A stretch of DNA of 17,059 nt from Dehalococcoidales bacterium (GTDB lineage Bacteria; Chloroflexota; Dehalococcoidia; Dehalococcoidales; Fen-1064). This document shows, in pieces, positions 1-6,920 of this stretch (within the stretch, counting starts at the first letter, position 1; each line of letters starts with the position of its first letter). The notes below the pieces were generated by a model, which ran no database searches, was not told where the DNA came from, and saw nothing but the letters and a program-made list of their open reading frames with translations. Location of the stretch: contig JAQTPO010000028.1 of the NCBI GenBank assembly GCA_028712845.1, positions 1-17,059 on the forward strand, in the 5' to 3' direction. The position numbers and the translations under genes were made by a program.

Positions 1-1
1 T

Positions 2-373
2 TTTGTTTACCCGACTCTGCATTATCAGAACGGTGGTATTTTGATTGACGCAAGTGCCGCCACTACTGTCCCCGGTCTGTTTGCTGCCGGTGAGGTAATG
101 GGGGGTGTCCACGGTAGAAATCGTTTAATCGGGAACTCGACCCTGGATATCTTCGTTTTTGGCCGGCGTGCCGGCGTATCAGCCGGACAATATGCCAAAC
201 AGGCTAAGGTAGGTAAACTCAGTCTGGAACATGTCCGCAATTGGGAGAAAGAACTCAAGAGCGCCGGTCTTGGAAGTCGGCCGATTTCACCGATTCTTCT
301 CCCGAACTATACACACCATGAGAATCCATTAGGACTCGGTGTCGGCGTTGTTCCTGAAATGGGGGAGGAGTGA
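2..373 (+). CDS. Fumarate reductase/succinate dehydrogenase-like flavoprotein, C-terminal part (5' end outside window)
   Basis: The reading frame is open from base 2, so the gene begins upstream of the window; about 123 C-terminal residues are present. They carry the end of the FAD-binding domain of the FrdA/SdhA/aspartate oxidase family: an HYQNGGI segment (family HxxxGG), then GLFAAGEVMGGVHGRNRLIGN and VFGRRAG, which bind the FAD and close the active site. The known family reaction is fumarate/succinate-type two-electron redox chemistry on FAD; the exact substrate cannot be told from this piece. The protein ends soon after the FAD domain, without the long helical C-terminal domain of classical SdhA, so it may be a shorter FrdA-like oxidoreductase. 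The stop is one base before the start of the ferredoxin gene, and the SD of that gene lies inside this one, so the two are translationally coupled and probably partners. Confidence 0.85.
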   Translation, partial: FVYPTLHYQNGGILIDASAATTVPGLFAAGEVMGGVHGRNRLIGNSTLDIFVFGRRAGVSAGQYAKQAKVGKLSLEHVRNWEKELKSAGLGSRPISPILLPNYTHHENPLGLGVGVVPEMGEE

Positions 374-374
374 G

Positions 375-827
375 ATGCCGTTACGGGTTCAGACTGATGT
401 AAAAGAAGTCGAGGCAGTACTGCACGATATACTGAGCACGGCATTACCACCAGTTGCCAGATGCAGAATGCTTTCCAGTGGCTTTTCGGCAGGGCATACG
501 CTTGATGTGGTTGAAAATCTGGCAGGTATTAAAGCCTGTCTGGGTTGCGGCAACTGCATTGATATCTGTCCGGTGTTAGCGCGTGAGCCGAAACGCCGGG
601 AAAAGACCGAGCAGAGAACATCGATGGCGCTGGAAAACCTTGTCGCGGAGGATTGTGACAGGTGCTATGCCTGTGTGATGTCCTGTCCGCAAGTAGATAC
701 CACCGTGAAACATTACATCGTAAACCGTCGTATGGTTGAGGTTATGTCCCGCATCCAGGAGCGAATCGGAGACGTGGGCGAACCTGATTTAGACCTGTTC
801 CTTGAGGAAGCGGTAAGCGGAAGCTAG
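375..827 (+). CDS. HdrC-like dicluster 4Fe-4S ferredoxin, probable electron-transfer subunit
   Basis: A 150-residue soluble protein with two complete CxxCxxCxxxCP motifs, at C55/C58/C61/C65 and C94/C97/C100/C104, expected to hold two [4Fe-4S] clusters. Spacing and length resemble heterodisulfide reductase subunit C and the C-terminal cluster domain of SdhB/TfrB-type iron-sulfur subunits. The HdrB-type CCG domain is absent. An in-frame GTG at 339 is possible, but ATG 375 follows a strong purine-rich SD (GGAGGAG, 364-370) and is preferred. It overlaps nothing and starts one base after the flavoprotein stop; the acyl-CoA dehydrogenase follows 18 bases later. I infer that it passes electrons between the flavoprotein and a membrane or cytoplasmic acceptor. 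The partner is inferred from gene order only. Confidence 0.85.
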   Translation: MPLRVQTDVKEVEAVLHDILSTALPPVARCRMLSSGFSAGHTLDVVENLAGIKACLGCGNCIDICPVLAREPKRREKTEQRTSMALENLVAEDCDRCYACVMSCPQVDTTVKHYIVNRRMVEVMSRIQERIGDVGEPDLDLFLEEAVSGS

Positions 828-845
828 TCATAAGGAAGGGCGTAA

Positions 846-2021
846 ATGGATTTCAATATACCTGAAGATATGAAAATGGTACAAACCATGGCAAGGGATT
901 TTGTCAAAAACCAGCTGATTCCACTGGAGAGACAAGTGCTGGGCCGTGATTCCGATTTAACAGGAGCCAGACAGGCGCTTCTCCCCGAAACCGAAGAGAA
1001 GCTGGTCAAGATGGTACAGGATATGGGACTCTGGGGTTTGAGTGTTCCCGAAGCTCTGGGAGGCGTTGGGTTGGGTGTTCTGGGTACCTGTCTGGTTGAA
1101 GAAGAGCTGGCAAAGACCATCGTGCCTTTTAATTTTGGCGATGTCACACCGGTGCTTTTTGACTGTAATGAAAAGCAGAAAGCAGAATATTTGATGCCGT
1201 TGCTGGAGAGACAGAAACATGCCTATCTGGCGCTCATCGAGCCGGGGAAAGGGACAGACCCCAATGCGCTGGAGATGAAAGCGGAGAAGGTCAATGGCGA
1301 TTATATTCTGAAGGGTAAAAAGGTGGCGTTCGCTAAAGGGAAAGCTGACTTTGCCATCGTCTTCGCTGTCACCGATCCTCAAAAAAGTGCCAGAGAAGGC
1401 GTCACCTGTTTCTTAGTGGATGGCGCCACTCCGGGTTTTTCCATCACCGATGGCGGAGAGAAGACGGGCTGGCAAGCGCAGGTCGCCGAGCCGATAACAC
1501 TGGTCTTTGATAACTGCAAAGTGAGTGCTGACAAGATACTTGGCGAAGAAGGTAAAGCCTTTAATCTGGGCAAGAAATATCTTCCTACCAGGCGTATCGT
1601 CAGAGGCGTGCGGTGCGTGGGTGCGGCAGTCCGGTTGCTGGATGTCTGTACCGAGCACGCAAAATCGTGGCAGAGTTTTGGGAAAGTGATATCGGGCTGG
1701 CCCAGTATTCAAGCGGCGCTTTCCGATATTGCCATCGATATTCATGCTGCCAGATTGATGGTCTACGATGCTGCATGGAAAGCAGATGAAGGTCATGACA
1801 TTCACCAGGAAGCGGCAATGGTTAAGGTTTTTTCCACCGAAATGCTCAAGAGAGTAGCAGACCGTACAGTTCAGGTTAGAGGCGGGCCTGCTCCTGCCAG
1901 AGAGTTGCCGCTGGAGACTCTGTGCCAGAGTATGCTCGTGCAGAATGTCGGTGAGCGTGCGCTGGAAGTCCAGAGGTCTATTATTGCCGGAGACATACTG
2001 AAACTCGGAACAATTATCTGA
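846..2021 (+). CDS. Acyl-CoA dehydrogenase family protein
   Basis: A 391-residue protein of the usual family length. Visible parts in order: an N-terminal helical domain (residues 1 to about 115, starting MDFNIPEDMK), the mid beta-domain with the ALIEPGKGTDP signature, and the C-terminal helical FAD domain with QVRGG and the terminal VGERALEVQR. In this family the catalytic base that takes the alpha proton sits in the last segment (GEGTSEIQR-like); here E370 holds that place, although the following G-T is replaced by R-A. It should therefore be active in alpha,beta-dehydrogenation of an acyl-CoA, with electrons leaving through ETF or a neighbouring Fe-S protein. The substrate cannot be read from sequence. 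SD AAGGAAGGG at 832-840 supports ATG 846. The neighbours suggest beta-oxidation-like metabolism coupled to fumarate/succinate chemistry. Confidence 0.9.
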   Translation: MDFNIPEDMKMVQTMARDFVKNQLIPLERQVLGRDSDLTGARQALLPETEEKLVKMVQDMGLWGLSVPEALGGVGLGVLGTCLVEEELAKTIVPFNFGDVTPVLFDCNEKQKAEYLMPLLERQKHAYLALIEPGKGTDPNALEMKAEKVNGDYILKGKKVAFAKGKADFAIVFAVTDPQKSAREGVTCFLVDGATPGFSITDGGEKTGWQAQVAEPITLVFDNCKVSADKILGEEGKAFNLGKKYLPTRRIVRGVRCVGAAVRLLDVCTEHAKSWQSFGKVISGWPSIQAALSDIAIDIHAARLMVYDAAWKADEGHDIHQEAAMVKVFSTEMLKRVADRTVQVRGGPAPARELPLETLCQSMLVQNVGERALEVQRSIIAGDILKLGTII

Positions 2022-2050
2022 AAATATTAGCTAACCTGAGGGAGAAGCTG

Positions 2051-2608
2051 ATGCTGAAAAAGATTAAATTACCTTTAACCTATAAGGATGTAGCCGAATT
2101 AAAAGCCGGAGACAATGTCCTGCTTAGCGGCGTGATTTATGTGGCGCGCGATGCTGCGCACAAGAGAATTGTCGAAGCTATGGATAAAGGACAAACCCCG
2201 CCATTCGATGTTAAAGGGCAGACAATCTACTATATGGGTCCTGCCCCAGCCAAACCCGGTAATGCCATCGGGGCTGCCGGTCCGACTACAAGTTACAGAA
2301 TGGACCCCTATGCTCCACGCCTGATGTCGGAAGGTCTGAAAGGTATGATAGGTAAAGGCAAACGCACACCGGCGGTACTGGATGCCATCAAGAAATACAA
2401 GGCGGTCTATTTTGCCGCTATCGGCGGTGCGGGTGCGCTTATTTCAAAGAGTATCAAGAAGGCTGATGTGATTGCCTATGAAGAGTTGGGCGCTGAAGCC
2501 GTGAGAAGATTGGAGGTCGAAGATTTCCTAGTGACGGTTATCAATGATATCTACGGCGGCGACCTGTACGAGCAGGGGAAAGCTAAATACCGCAAGCCTG
2601 TAAGATGA
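2051..2608 (+). CDS. Fumarate hydratase class I / L(+)-tartrate dehydratase beta subunit
   Basis: A 185-residue protein matching the beta (C-terminal) half of Fe-S-dependent fumarase and tartrate dehydratase. It has the N-terminal LKAGDNVLLSGVIYVARDAAHKR segment, the GPTTSYRMD motif at residues 77-85, and the YEELGAEAVRRLEVEDF signature near the end. The family hydrates fumarate to malate, or dehydrates tartrate, as an alpha/beta complex; the [4Fe-4S] ligands are in the alpha subunit. No alpha gene is adjacent in this window: upstream is the acyl-CoA dehydrogenase and downstream is the convergent TPR gene. The alpha gene may lie before base 1 or elsewhere. ATG 2051 follows GAGGGAGAAG at about 2038-2047. 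It is probably the last gene of the operon; no clear terminator is seen in the 26 bases before the convergent gene. Confidence 0.88.
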   Translation: MLKKIKLPLTYKDVAELKAGDNVLLSGVIYVARDAAHKRIVEAMDKGQTPPFDVKGQTIYYMGPAPAKPGNAIGAAGPTTSYRMDPYAPRLMSEGLKGMIGKGKRTPAVLDAIKKYKAVYFAAIGGAGALISKSIKKADVIAYEELGAEAVRRLEVEDFLVTVINDIYGGDLYEQGKAKYRKPVR

Positions 2609-2634
2609 TTCGGTCAATCGGGACAGCCTTTCGC

Positions 2635-3285
2635 CTACCTGCTTAGCTTGATGATTTCTTGCTTTGCGATTTCAATTAAAGTCTGATTATTACTCAGGCT
2701 GATAAACTTCTGAAAATCGGCGATTGCTTCATCTTTTTTATCGATGGCTTCGTAGGCAAAAGCCCGGTGATAGTAAGCATCTGACAGATTCGGGTCAATC
2801 TCTAATGCCTCATTACAGTCTGCTATTGACTTATTCATATCGCCTTTGCGATTGTATGCTAGTGCCCTGTTAATATAAGCCTGGGCAAGCTTGTGGTCAA
2901 GCCCGATTGCTTTATTACAGTCCTGAATCGCCTGGTCGTAGTTGCCTTTAGCGTTATAGGCGGAGGCGCGATTAATATAGGCGAGCGGCAGATTAGGTTC
3001 AAGGGCTAATGCCCGGTCACAGTCGATAATTGCATGGTCATAATCCGCAATACTGACATAGGCGGCGGCACGGTTCACATATAACTTTGCCATCAGAGGC
3101 TCAACTTTTATGGCTTCGGTGTACTTGGCAATTGCATCAGTATAATTACCCTGTTGGGCAAGCTTAGCAGCGTGGTTAAAATACCATTCTGCGCTGCCCT
3201 GCGGGGGTGCGGCACAACCCGCAGCGAACACAGAAATTGCCAGAGATAATGTTACCAGAAAAATCAGAACCGGGCGGCGAAGCAT
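2635..3285 (-). CDS. TPR-repeat lipoprotein
   Basis: A 216-residue protein with a signal peptide (MLRRP, a hydrophobic run to residue 20) and a lipobox-like AAGC ending at C24, so it is probably lipid-anchored outside the membrane. The position -3 residue is Ala rather than the usual Leu/Val, so lipidation is likely but not certain. The mature part is built of about five 34-residue tetratricopeptide repeats with the W/Y-x3-A-x2-A-Y pattern and the P32-type turn (for example SIADCNEALEIDP). TPR arrays hold other proteins together; no enzyme domain is seen. It is the last gene of the minus-strand operon, 39 bases after the InlB-repeat gene, with AAGGGG just upstream of ATG 3285. Its extracytoplasmic location matches that of its upstream neighbour. 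Confidence 0.85.
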   Translation of the reverse strand: MLRRPVLIFLVTLSLAISVFAAGCAAPPQGSAEWYFNHAAKLAQQGNYTDAIAKYTEAIKVEPLMAKLYVNRAAAYVSIADYDHAIIDCDRALALEPNLPLAYINRASAYNAKGNYDQAIQDCNKAIGLDHKLAQAYINRALAYNRKGDMNKSIADCNEALEIDPNLSDAYYHRAFAYEAIDKKDEAIADFQKFISLSNNQTLIEIAKQEIIKLSR

Positions 3286-3324
3286 GGATTACCCCTTATC
3301 ATTTCAGATATAAAAACGATAGCA

Positions 3325-4119
3325 TTACTGTGTGTCGGTGTCAATTTGCAGGTAATAAGAGGCTTGTGATAGCAGGAAAAGTGAACAGGGTTCAGCGGCT
3401 TTGGGAATTCTTCGCCTGATGAGTATCCAGCGGATTAGCAGGAGCAAAGCCAGCCCGATAACTGCAGCGATTCCCACACCTGTGCCGATTCTCTGTAACC
3501 ACCATGCCATAGACAGCGTTTTCTTTTGTGTGAAATTAGCGGTGATTTCCCTGTCTCTATCCATCGTAACAGTGGTAGTCATATCATCACCGGAAGTGTT
3601 GCCCGTCCATTTGTTGAATTCAAACCCCTCATTAACCGTGGCGCTGGCGGTGACCTCTGTTCCGGCTATATAACCATTTGCCGGCTGGGTCGGCGAGATA
3701 GTAACCTGTCCGCCTTCAATAGGGTCTATGTTGACTGTCAGTTTATAGGTAATTAGTGCAAAGACAGCGGTAGCTTGTTTGGTGCAGGTCATGAGTACGT
3801 TGGCGGTACTATTTTTAGCCTCCGCCTCATCTGTAATTGTATCTTTCCAGCGCACGAAGTAGTATCCCGGTGCCGGTATTGCTTTCAACTGGACATTCTG
3901 GTTTGCAGGGTATATTTGCTTAAACGGATAGGCAGTGACCAGTGTGTCATCCACCTGCACTTTACCGCCATTTTCGGGGCTGACCAGGACCGTCAGCTCA
4001 AATTCTATACCTGGTCAGGCGCCTTCAACTGGCTTTGCGGGGAAAATGCTGATAGCCATAAGGGATAACAGACAGCAGGTTAGCAACCAGCGCGTACCCC
4101 GGCTAAACCAGTGTCTCAT
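3325..4119 (-). CDS. InlB-type repeat membrane protein gene interrupted by an in-frame TGA at codon 35
   Basis: Read from ATG 4119 the frame codes 264 codons with one internal TGA (4017-4015). Before it lies a good signal peptide (MRHWFSRGTRWLLTCCLL..., residues 1-34). After it lie 229 codons with two bacterial InlB-type beta repeats (ELTVLVSPENGGKV...ATAVF and YKLTVNIDPIEGGQV...ITANF; the second has a typical FNKWTGN) and a C-terminal membrane helix (GVGIAAVIGLALLLLIRW) followed by Arg residues. It would be a surface protein anchored by its C-terminus. ATG 4119 is supported by GGAGG four bases upstream and by an ATGA overlap with the stop of the preceding gene. The only usable start after the TGA is GTG 3960, which would give 211 residues without a signal peptide. 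Either the gene carries a recent nonsense mutation, or the TGA is read through; a small hairpin follows the TGA (see findings). No cysteine homologue is known to me at this position. Confidence 0.7.
3979..3997 (-). promoter_or_regulatory. SECIS-like hairpin after the TGA of the InlB-repeat gene
   Basis: On the mRNA, GCTGAC (about 3997-3992) pairs perfectly with GTCAGC (about 3984-3979) around the loop GGTCCTG. The loop starts about 24 bases after the TGA at 4017-4015 and opens with two G residues, which fits the loose bacterial SECIS pattern. A hairpin of this size can arise by chance, and the protein has no known selenocysteine homologue. Confidence 0.25.
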
Positions 4120-4595
4120 TTAGCCTCCAGCTCATAGAGCTTTTCGATGATAAATTGAGCGAACATATCACATTTACGCTGCCATTCTCCGGAACTACGG
4201 AAGCGTTGCACGTCTTCATTGTCTGAGAAATCAATTCCCAGCAGTTTTTTACATATGATGGTGCCGAATTGGCTGGCAAAACTATCGACCACTTTGCGGG
4301 CGTCTTTTCGGGCGGCGCGGCGTGCAATGTCAGCCAGTTGTTTATCAACCGTAGGACAGCGATAGCGCAGCCCCAGATATACCGCCGAAGCGGATACTGC
4401 GCCGCAGACGGCTTCTTGCTGTCCGGCAATTCCGCCGTTAAAGGCGATTGTTGCCCACAAAAGGTCTTCATTCCCAAGTTCGGTTGCCTCCCACATAACT
4501 TGCAGGACACCGGGACCTCAGTGATAACCACGGTGCATCAGTTCCGCCACTTTGCTTTTGGCTTCGTCCATTGATAACTTCGGTTTTGCTAACAT
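4116..4595 (-). CDS. C_GCAxxG_C_C family protein, probable selenoprotein (TGA at codon 26)
   Basis: From ATG 4595 the frame gives 159 residues if the TGA at 4520-4518 (codon 26) is decoded. The family is small redox-type proteins named for conserved cysteines; function is poorly known. The other conserved cysteines are all present: C64 in GGIAGQQEAVCGAVS, C115 in ICKKLLG and C142 in QRKCDMF. The first family cysteine normally follows a G-Y-x segment; here the frame reads RGYH-TGA-GPGVLQVMWE, so TGA occupies that place, the classic Cys/Sec exchange. Public annotation uses a '(seleno)protein' name for this family, as I recall. SD (GAGGTAG) overlaps the amidohydrolase stop, with a four-base intergenic gap. 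A conventional caller would start at ATG 4496 and lose the N-terminal motif. The stop overlaps the next start as ATGA. Confidence 0.82.
4489..4507 (-). promoter_or_regulatory. Possible bacterial SECIS hairpin after the TGA of the C_GCAxxG_C_C gene
   Basis: On the mRNA, TCCTGC (4507-4502) can pair with GTGGGA (4494-4489), six pairs including two G-U, around the seven-base loop AAGTTAT. The loop starts 17 bases after the TGA, inside the range usual for bacterial selenocysteine insertion elements. The stem is weak and the loop G is third rather than first or second, so this is a candidate only; no folding was computed. Confidence 0.35.
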
Positions 4596-4599
4596 AATT

Positions 4600-5529
4600 C
4601 TACCTCATTTTCAGTTTGAAAACACGAGCGGCATTGCCACCCAGAATAGCGTTTACTTCTGCCTGGCTGAAGACAATGCCATCTTCTCCTTTTACGGTCA
4701 GGCCTTTGATGATTTCTATCCATTTTTTATTCGGAACAACCGGTTCGAAGCAGGGTCCATCCGAAGACCATAGTACGTGTTCCGGACCGAGCACGTCCAG
4801 TATTTCACGTAAATATCTTCGGAAGATGGCTGGCTTGCTCACGGCGGTTAATTGCCACATCGCCAAATCACCGGTGATATTCTTCTTGTATTGTGCCAGC
4901 GCTGCCCAATCATGCCACCAGAGATGTCCCATATGAGCGGCGATAATTTCCACATTCGGAAAGTCCAACGCAATATCATCGAGATAAATGGGGTGAGCAA
5001 ACTTGGCATGTGAGCGGGGGAGCGGACTGCAATGAGTCAGCAGCGGAACCCCGAACTCATTGGCGATTGCCAGGACTGCATAAGCCTCCGGGCTGTTCGG
5101 GTAATAGCCGTGGTCGGGGTGCCATTTTAGTCCGTTCATTTTGAAATCTGTAATACAGCGGCGGAAAAGAGCGGGAGCGTCAGGACGTCTGGGGTCGATT
5201 CCTGCCAGACTAAGGAGTCGCCCCGGGTGTCTGGCGGCGGCTTTGGCGCAGTTTTCGTTTACACGCATAATATATTCATTACTCAATCCATAACCAAGAT
5301 GATCTACTACACAAATTGCCGTAACATCAATACCGCTGGCATCCATTCGTTTGACCAGCTTATCGCAGTGAATATCATCCAGATAGTCACGGTAGAGAGC
5401 AATAGTCTCATCGAAGGATTTTGTCACCCCTGTCCTGGCGGCATCCTCCAGCAAGCCATTGATTGTTGTCCGGGCGTTATTTTCATCTGTCGGTAGTTTC
5501 ATGTAATGGTAATGAATATCGATAATCAC
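4600..5529 (-). CDS. Amidohydrolase family protein (amidohydrolase_2 / ACMSD-like)
   Basis: A 309-residue TIM-barrel metal-dependent hydrolase or decarboxylase. Family metal and catalytic residues are visible: HxH at H6/H8 (DIHYHY), the GLKWHP and LLTHCS histidines, AAHMGH, and the late aspartate in LWSSDGPCF. Relatives include aminocarboxymuconate semialdehyde decarboxylase and other carboxylate hydrolases or decarboxylases; the substrate is not predictable here. The start is GTG 5529: an in-frame TAG lies nine bases upstream, and the next ATG (residue 10) would remove the HxH motif. GGAG lies about 11 bases before it, a long spacing. It is the first gene of the minus-strand operon, and its stop codon region carries the SD of the next gene. 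Confidence 0.87.
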   Translation of the reverse strand: MIIDIHYHYMKLPTDENNARTTINGLLEDAARTGVTKSFDETIALYRDYLDDIHCDKLVKRMDASGIDVTAICVVDHLGYGLSNEYIMRVNENCAKAAARHPGRLLSLAGIDPRRPDAPALFRRCITDFKMNGLKWHPDHGYYPNSPEAYAVLAIANEFGVPLLTHCSPLPRSHAKFAHPIYLDDIALDFPNVEIIAAHMGHLWWHDWAALAQYKKNITGDLAMWQLTAVSKPAIFRRYLREILDVLGPEHVLWSSDGPCFEPVVPNKKWIEIIKGLTVKGEDGIVFSQAEVNAILGGNAARVFKLKMR

Positions 5530-5569
5530 TTGCTTCTACTCCAATTTCATCATACTTTAGCTTAGAATG

Positions 5570-5598
5570 AGTTTACAATCGTTGCGGATAGTTGTCAA
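5570..5598 (-). promoter_or_regulatory. Promoter of the amidohydrolase operon
   Basis: On the minus strand TTGACA (5598-5593) is a perfect -35 box, followed after 17 bases by TAAACT (5575-5570), four of six matches to the -10 consensus. The expected start is near 5563, about 34 bases before GTG 5529. A second, overlapping option (TTGTAA, 18 bases, TATGAT) lies slightly closer to the gene. Confidence 0.6.
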
Positions 5599-5608
5599 CA
5601 AATAGTAG

Positions 5609-5637
5609 TTGGATGTTATTGCGGTTTGACTTATAAT
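5609..5637 (+). promoter_or_regulatory. Promoter of the Gate-domain membrane protein gene
   Basis: TTGGAT (5609-5614) and a perfect TATAAT (5632-5637) are 17 bases apart. Transcription would start near 5644, about 27 bases before ATG 5671. This rules out the in-frame TTG at 5626, which lies upstream of the -10 box, as translation start. It stands back to back with the minus-strand promoter. Confidence 0.6.
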
Positions 5638-5670
5638 GGGCTTTATTGGTTGTTCATTGCAGGTTTCCAT

Positions 5671-6696
5671 ATGACCGAAAATAAGGAAAATAATCATTTT
5701 TCAGTTACCTCAGGGACTGGTCGGAAAACCGCACAATCTGAGAATCTTCGCTTAACCGCAAAGTTAAAAGGGGCTTTCCTTTCCGGTATCGGAAAGGGGT
5801 GGCGCAGTTTTCTCTGGGTAGCGAAAATCACTATCCCTATTTCTTTACTGGTGGCACTGCTACAGTGGAGCGGTTGGCTCTACAAGGTAGATTTCCTGCT
5901 TAATCCGGTGATGAAACTCATTCACCTCCCGTCTGAAGCTGCATTGCCTATTCTCAGCGGGTTATTGATTGATAACTATGGTACGATTGCAGTTCTCACC
6001 GTTGTGCCACTTAGCATTGAGCAAATGACGCTAATCGCTATATTTTCACTCATCGCTCATAACTTTATCCGGGAAGGCATCATCCAGCATCAGTCCGGCT
6101 TCAATGTATTTGTAATCTGTACTGTCCGCCTTATTGCGGCAATTATCACCGTGCTAGTTGTCTCGCTCTTCATGGGTGATACTACCCGGAGCATTGGTTC
6201 GGTAGCCAGCATCCCATCGCAAACCGTATCTTTGCTTGAGGCGCTAAAAAACTGGAGTATCGATGCGGGGTTATTGCTCCTCAAGATTTTGGGCATTGTG
6301 ATGCTTATTATGATTACATTGGAGATACTGGTACGTTTGACCTGGGATAAATATCTTTTTCGCATTTTCCGGCCGCTGATGAAAGTATTGGGGTTAACTG
6401 ATAAACTGGCGATGCTCTGGGTGCCATCGGCAATCTTCGGTTTGATGTATTGTGGGCCTATCGTTGTGGAAAAATCAAAAGAGGGAGCGCTTACCCGGTC
6501 AGAGGTGGAACGGATTCACCTTTCGATGGCAATAAATCATAGCATGGTGGAGGACCCGCCTCTATATATGGCATTGGGGATGAACGGTTTCTGGCTCTGG
6601 ATTCCCAGGCTCATTATGGCAATTGTTGTTGTGCAGTTTTACCGTTTAATAGAGCTTTTAAAAGGGCGTTTTAATTTGAGGAAGATAAGAGCATAA
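5671..6696 (+). CDS. Nucleoside-recognition (Gate) domain membrane protein
   Basis: A 341-residue integral membrane protein with a hydrophilic N-terminus of about 45 residues and roughly seven or eight membrane helices (for example FLWVAKITIPISLLVALLQW, VRLIAAIITVLVVSLFM, LKILGIVMLIMITLEILV). It shows two Gate-type halves of the family found in spore maturation proteins SpmA/B, nucleoside transporters and the FeoB membrane domain: IPISLLVALLQWSGW...ILSGLLIDNYG in the first and VPSAIFGLMYCGPIVVEKSKEG with AINHSMVEDP in the second. What is moved is unknown; an ion or small solute is plausible. The start at ATG 5671 is chosen from the promoter position; its SD is weak. It is transcribed alone, divergent from the amidohydrolase operon and followed by a tRNA gene. 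Confidence 0.78.
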   Translation: MTENKENNHFSVTSGTGRKTAQSENLRLTAKLKGAFLSGIGKGWRSFLWVAKITIPISLLVALLQWSGWLYKVDFLLNPVMKLIHLPSEAALPILSGLLIDNYGTIAVLTVVPLSIEQMTLIAIFSLIAHNFIREGIIQHQSGFNVFVICTVRLIAAIITVLVVSLFMGDTTRSIGSVASIPSQTVSLLEALKNWSIDAGLLLLKILGIVMLIMITLEILVRLTWDKYLFRIFRPLMKVLGLTDKLAMLWVPSAIFGLMYCGPIVVEKSKEGALTRSEVERIHLSMAINHSMVEDPPLYMALGMNGFWLWIPRLIMAIVVVQFYRLIELLKGRFNLRKIRA

Positions 6697-6705
6697 TGAT
6701 ATATT
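6676..6705 (+). promoter_or_regulatory. Likely promoter of tRNA-Leu
   Basis: TTGAGG (6676-6681), 18 bases, TATATT (6700-6705): four and five matches to the consensus boxes. The start would be near 6712, about 17 bases before the tRNA. The -35 box lies within the end of the preceding gene. Confidence 0.4.
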
Positions 6706-6728
6706 AATTGATGACAGCCTTGATGTAT

Positions 6729-6813
6729 GGGGGAGTGCTGGAATTGGCAGACAGGCAAGACTTAGGATCTTGTGCTGAAAGGCGTGAGGGTTCAAGTCCC
6801 TCCTTCCCCACCA
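6729..6813 (+). tRNA. tRNA-Leu (anticodon UAG)
   Basis: A complete class II tRNA. The acceptor stem GGGGGAG (6729-6735) pairs with CTTCCCC (6803-6809), with one G-U pair. The anticodon arm is CAAGA-CTTAGGA-TCTTG, giving anticodon TAG, which reads CUA and related Leu codons. A long variable arm follows (about 13 bases), as expected for leucine. The T arm is GAGGG-TTCAAGT-CCCTC. The discriminator is A and CCA (6811-6813) is encoded. Arms were paired by eye. Confidence 0.95.
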
Positions 6814-6920
6814 GTCAATTGCCCGCAATTCGCTTCCCATGTAACTTCAGAGAAGCTTTGTTTCCGAAAGGTAAGAAAATTAATAGCGCGCTGACAAATA
6901 GTTATCCTAAAATCGTGAAT

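Noticed and set aside
957..1382. A 141-residue minus-strand frame in the acyl-CoA dehydrogenase gene
   Set aside because: It is antisense to a full-length conserved enzyme.
4103..4531. A 142-residue minus-strand frame overlapping the C_GCAxxG_C_C gene
   Set aside because: It lies in another frame, has no family motif, and the overlapped frame carries all conserved cysteines of a known family.
3325..4595. TGA read as tryptophan or glycine throughout the genome
   Set aside because: TGA is the stop of the flavoprotein, acyl-CoA dehydrogenase, fumarase beta and epimerase genes, and TGG codes Trp normally (for example at 11377-11379).
4489..4600. Frameshift as the cause of the short C_GCAxxG_C_C frame
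   Set aside because: The N-terminal and main parts are in the same frame, separated only by a TGA, so no shift is needed.
5626..5670. TTG 5626 as start of the Gate-domain protein
   Set aside because: It lies upstream of the perfect -10 box at 5632-5637 and so would not be in the mRNA.
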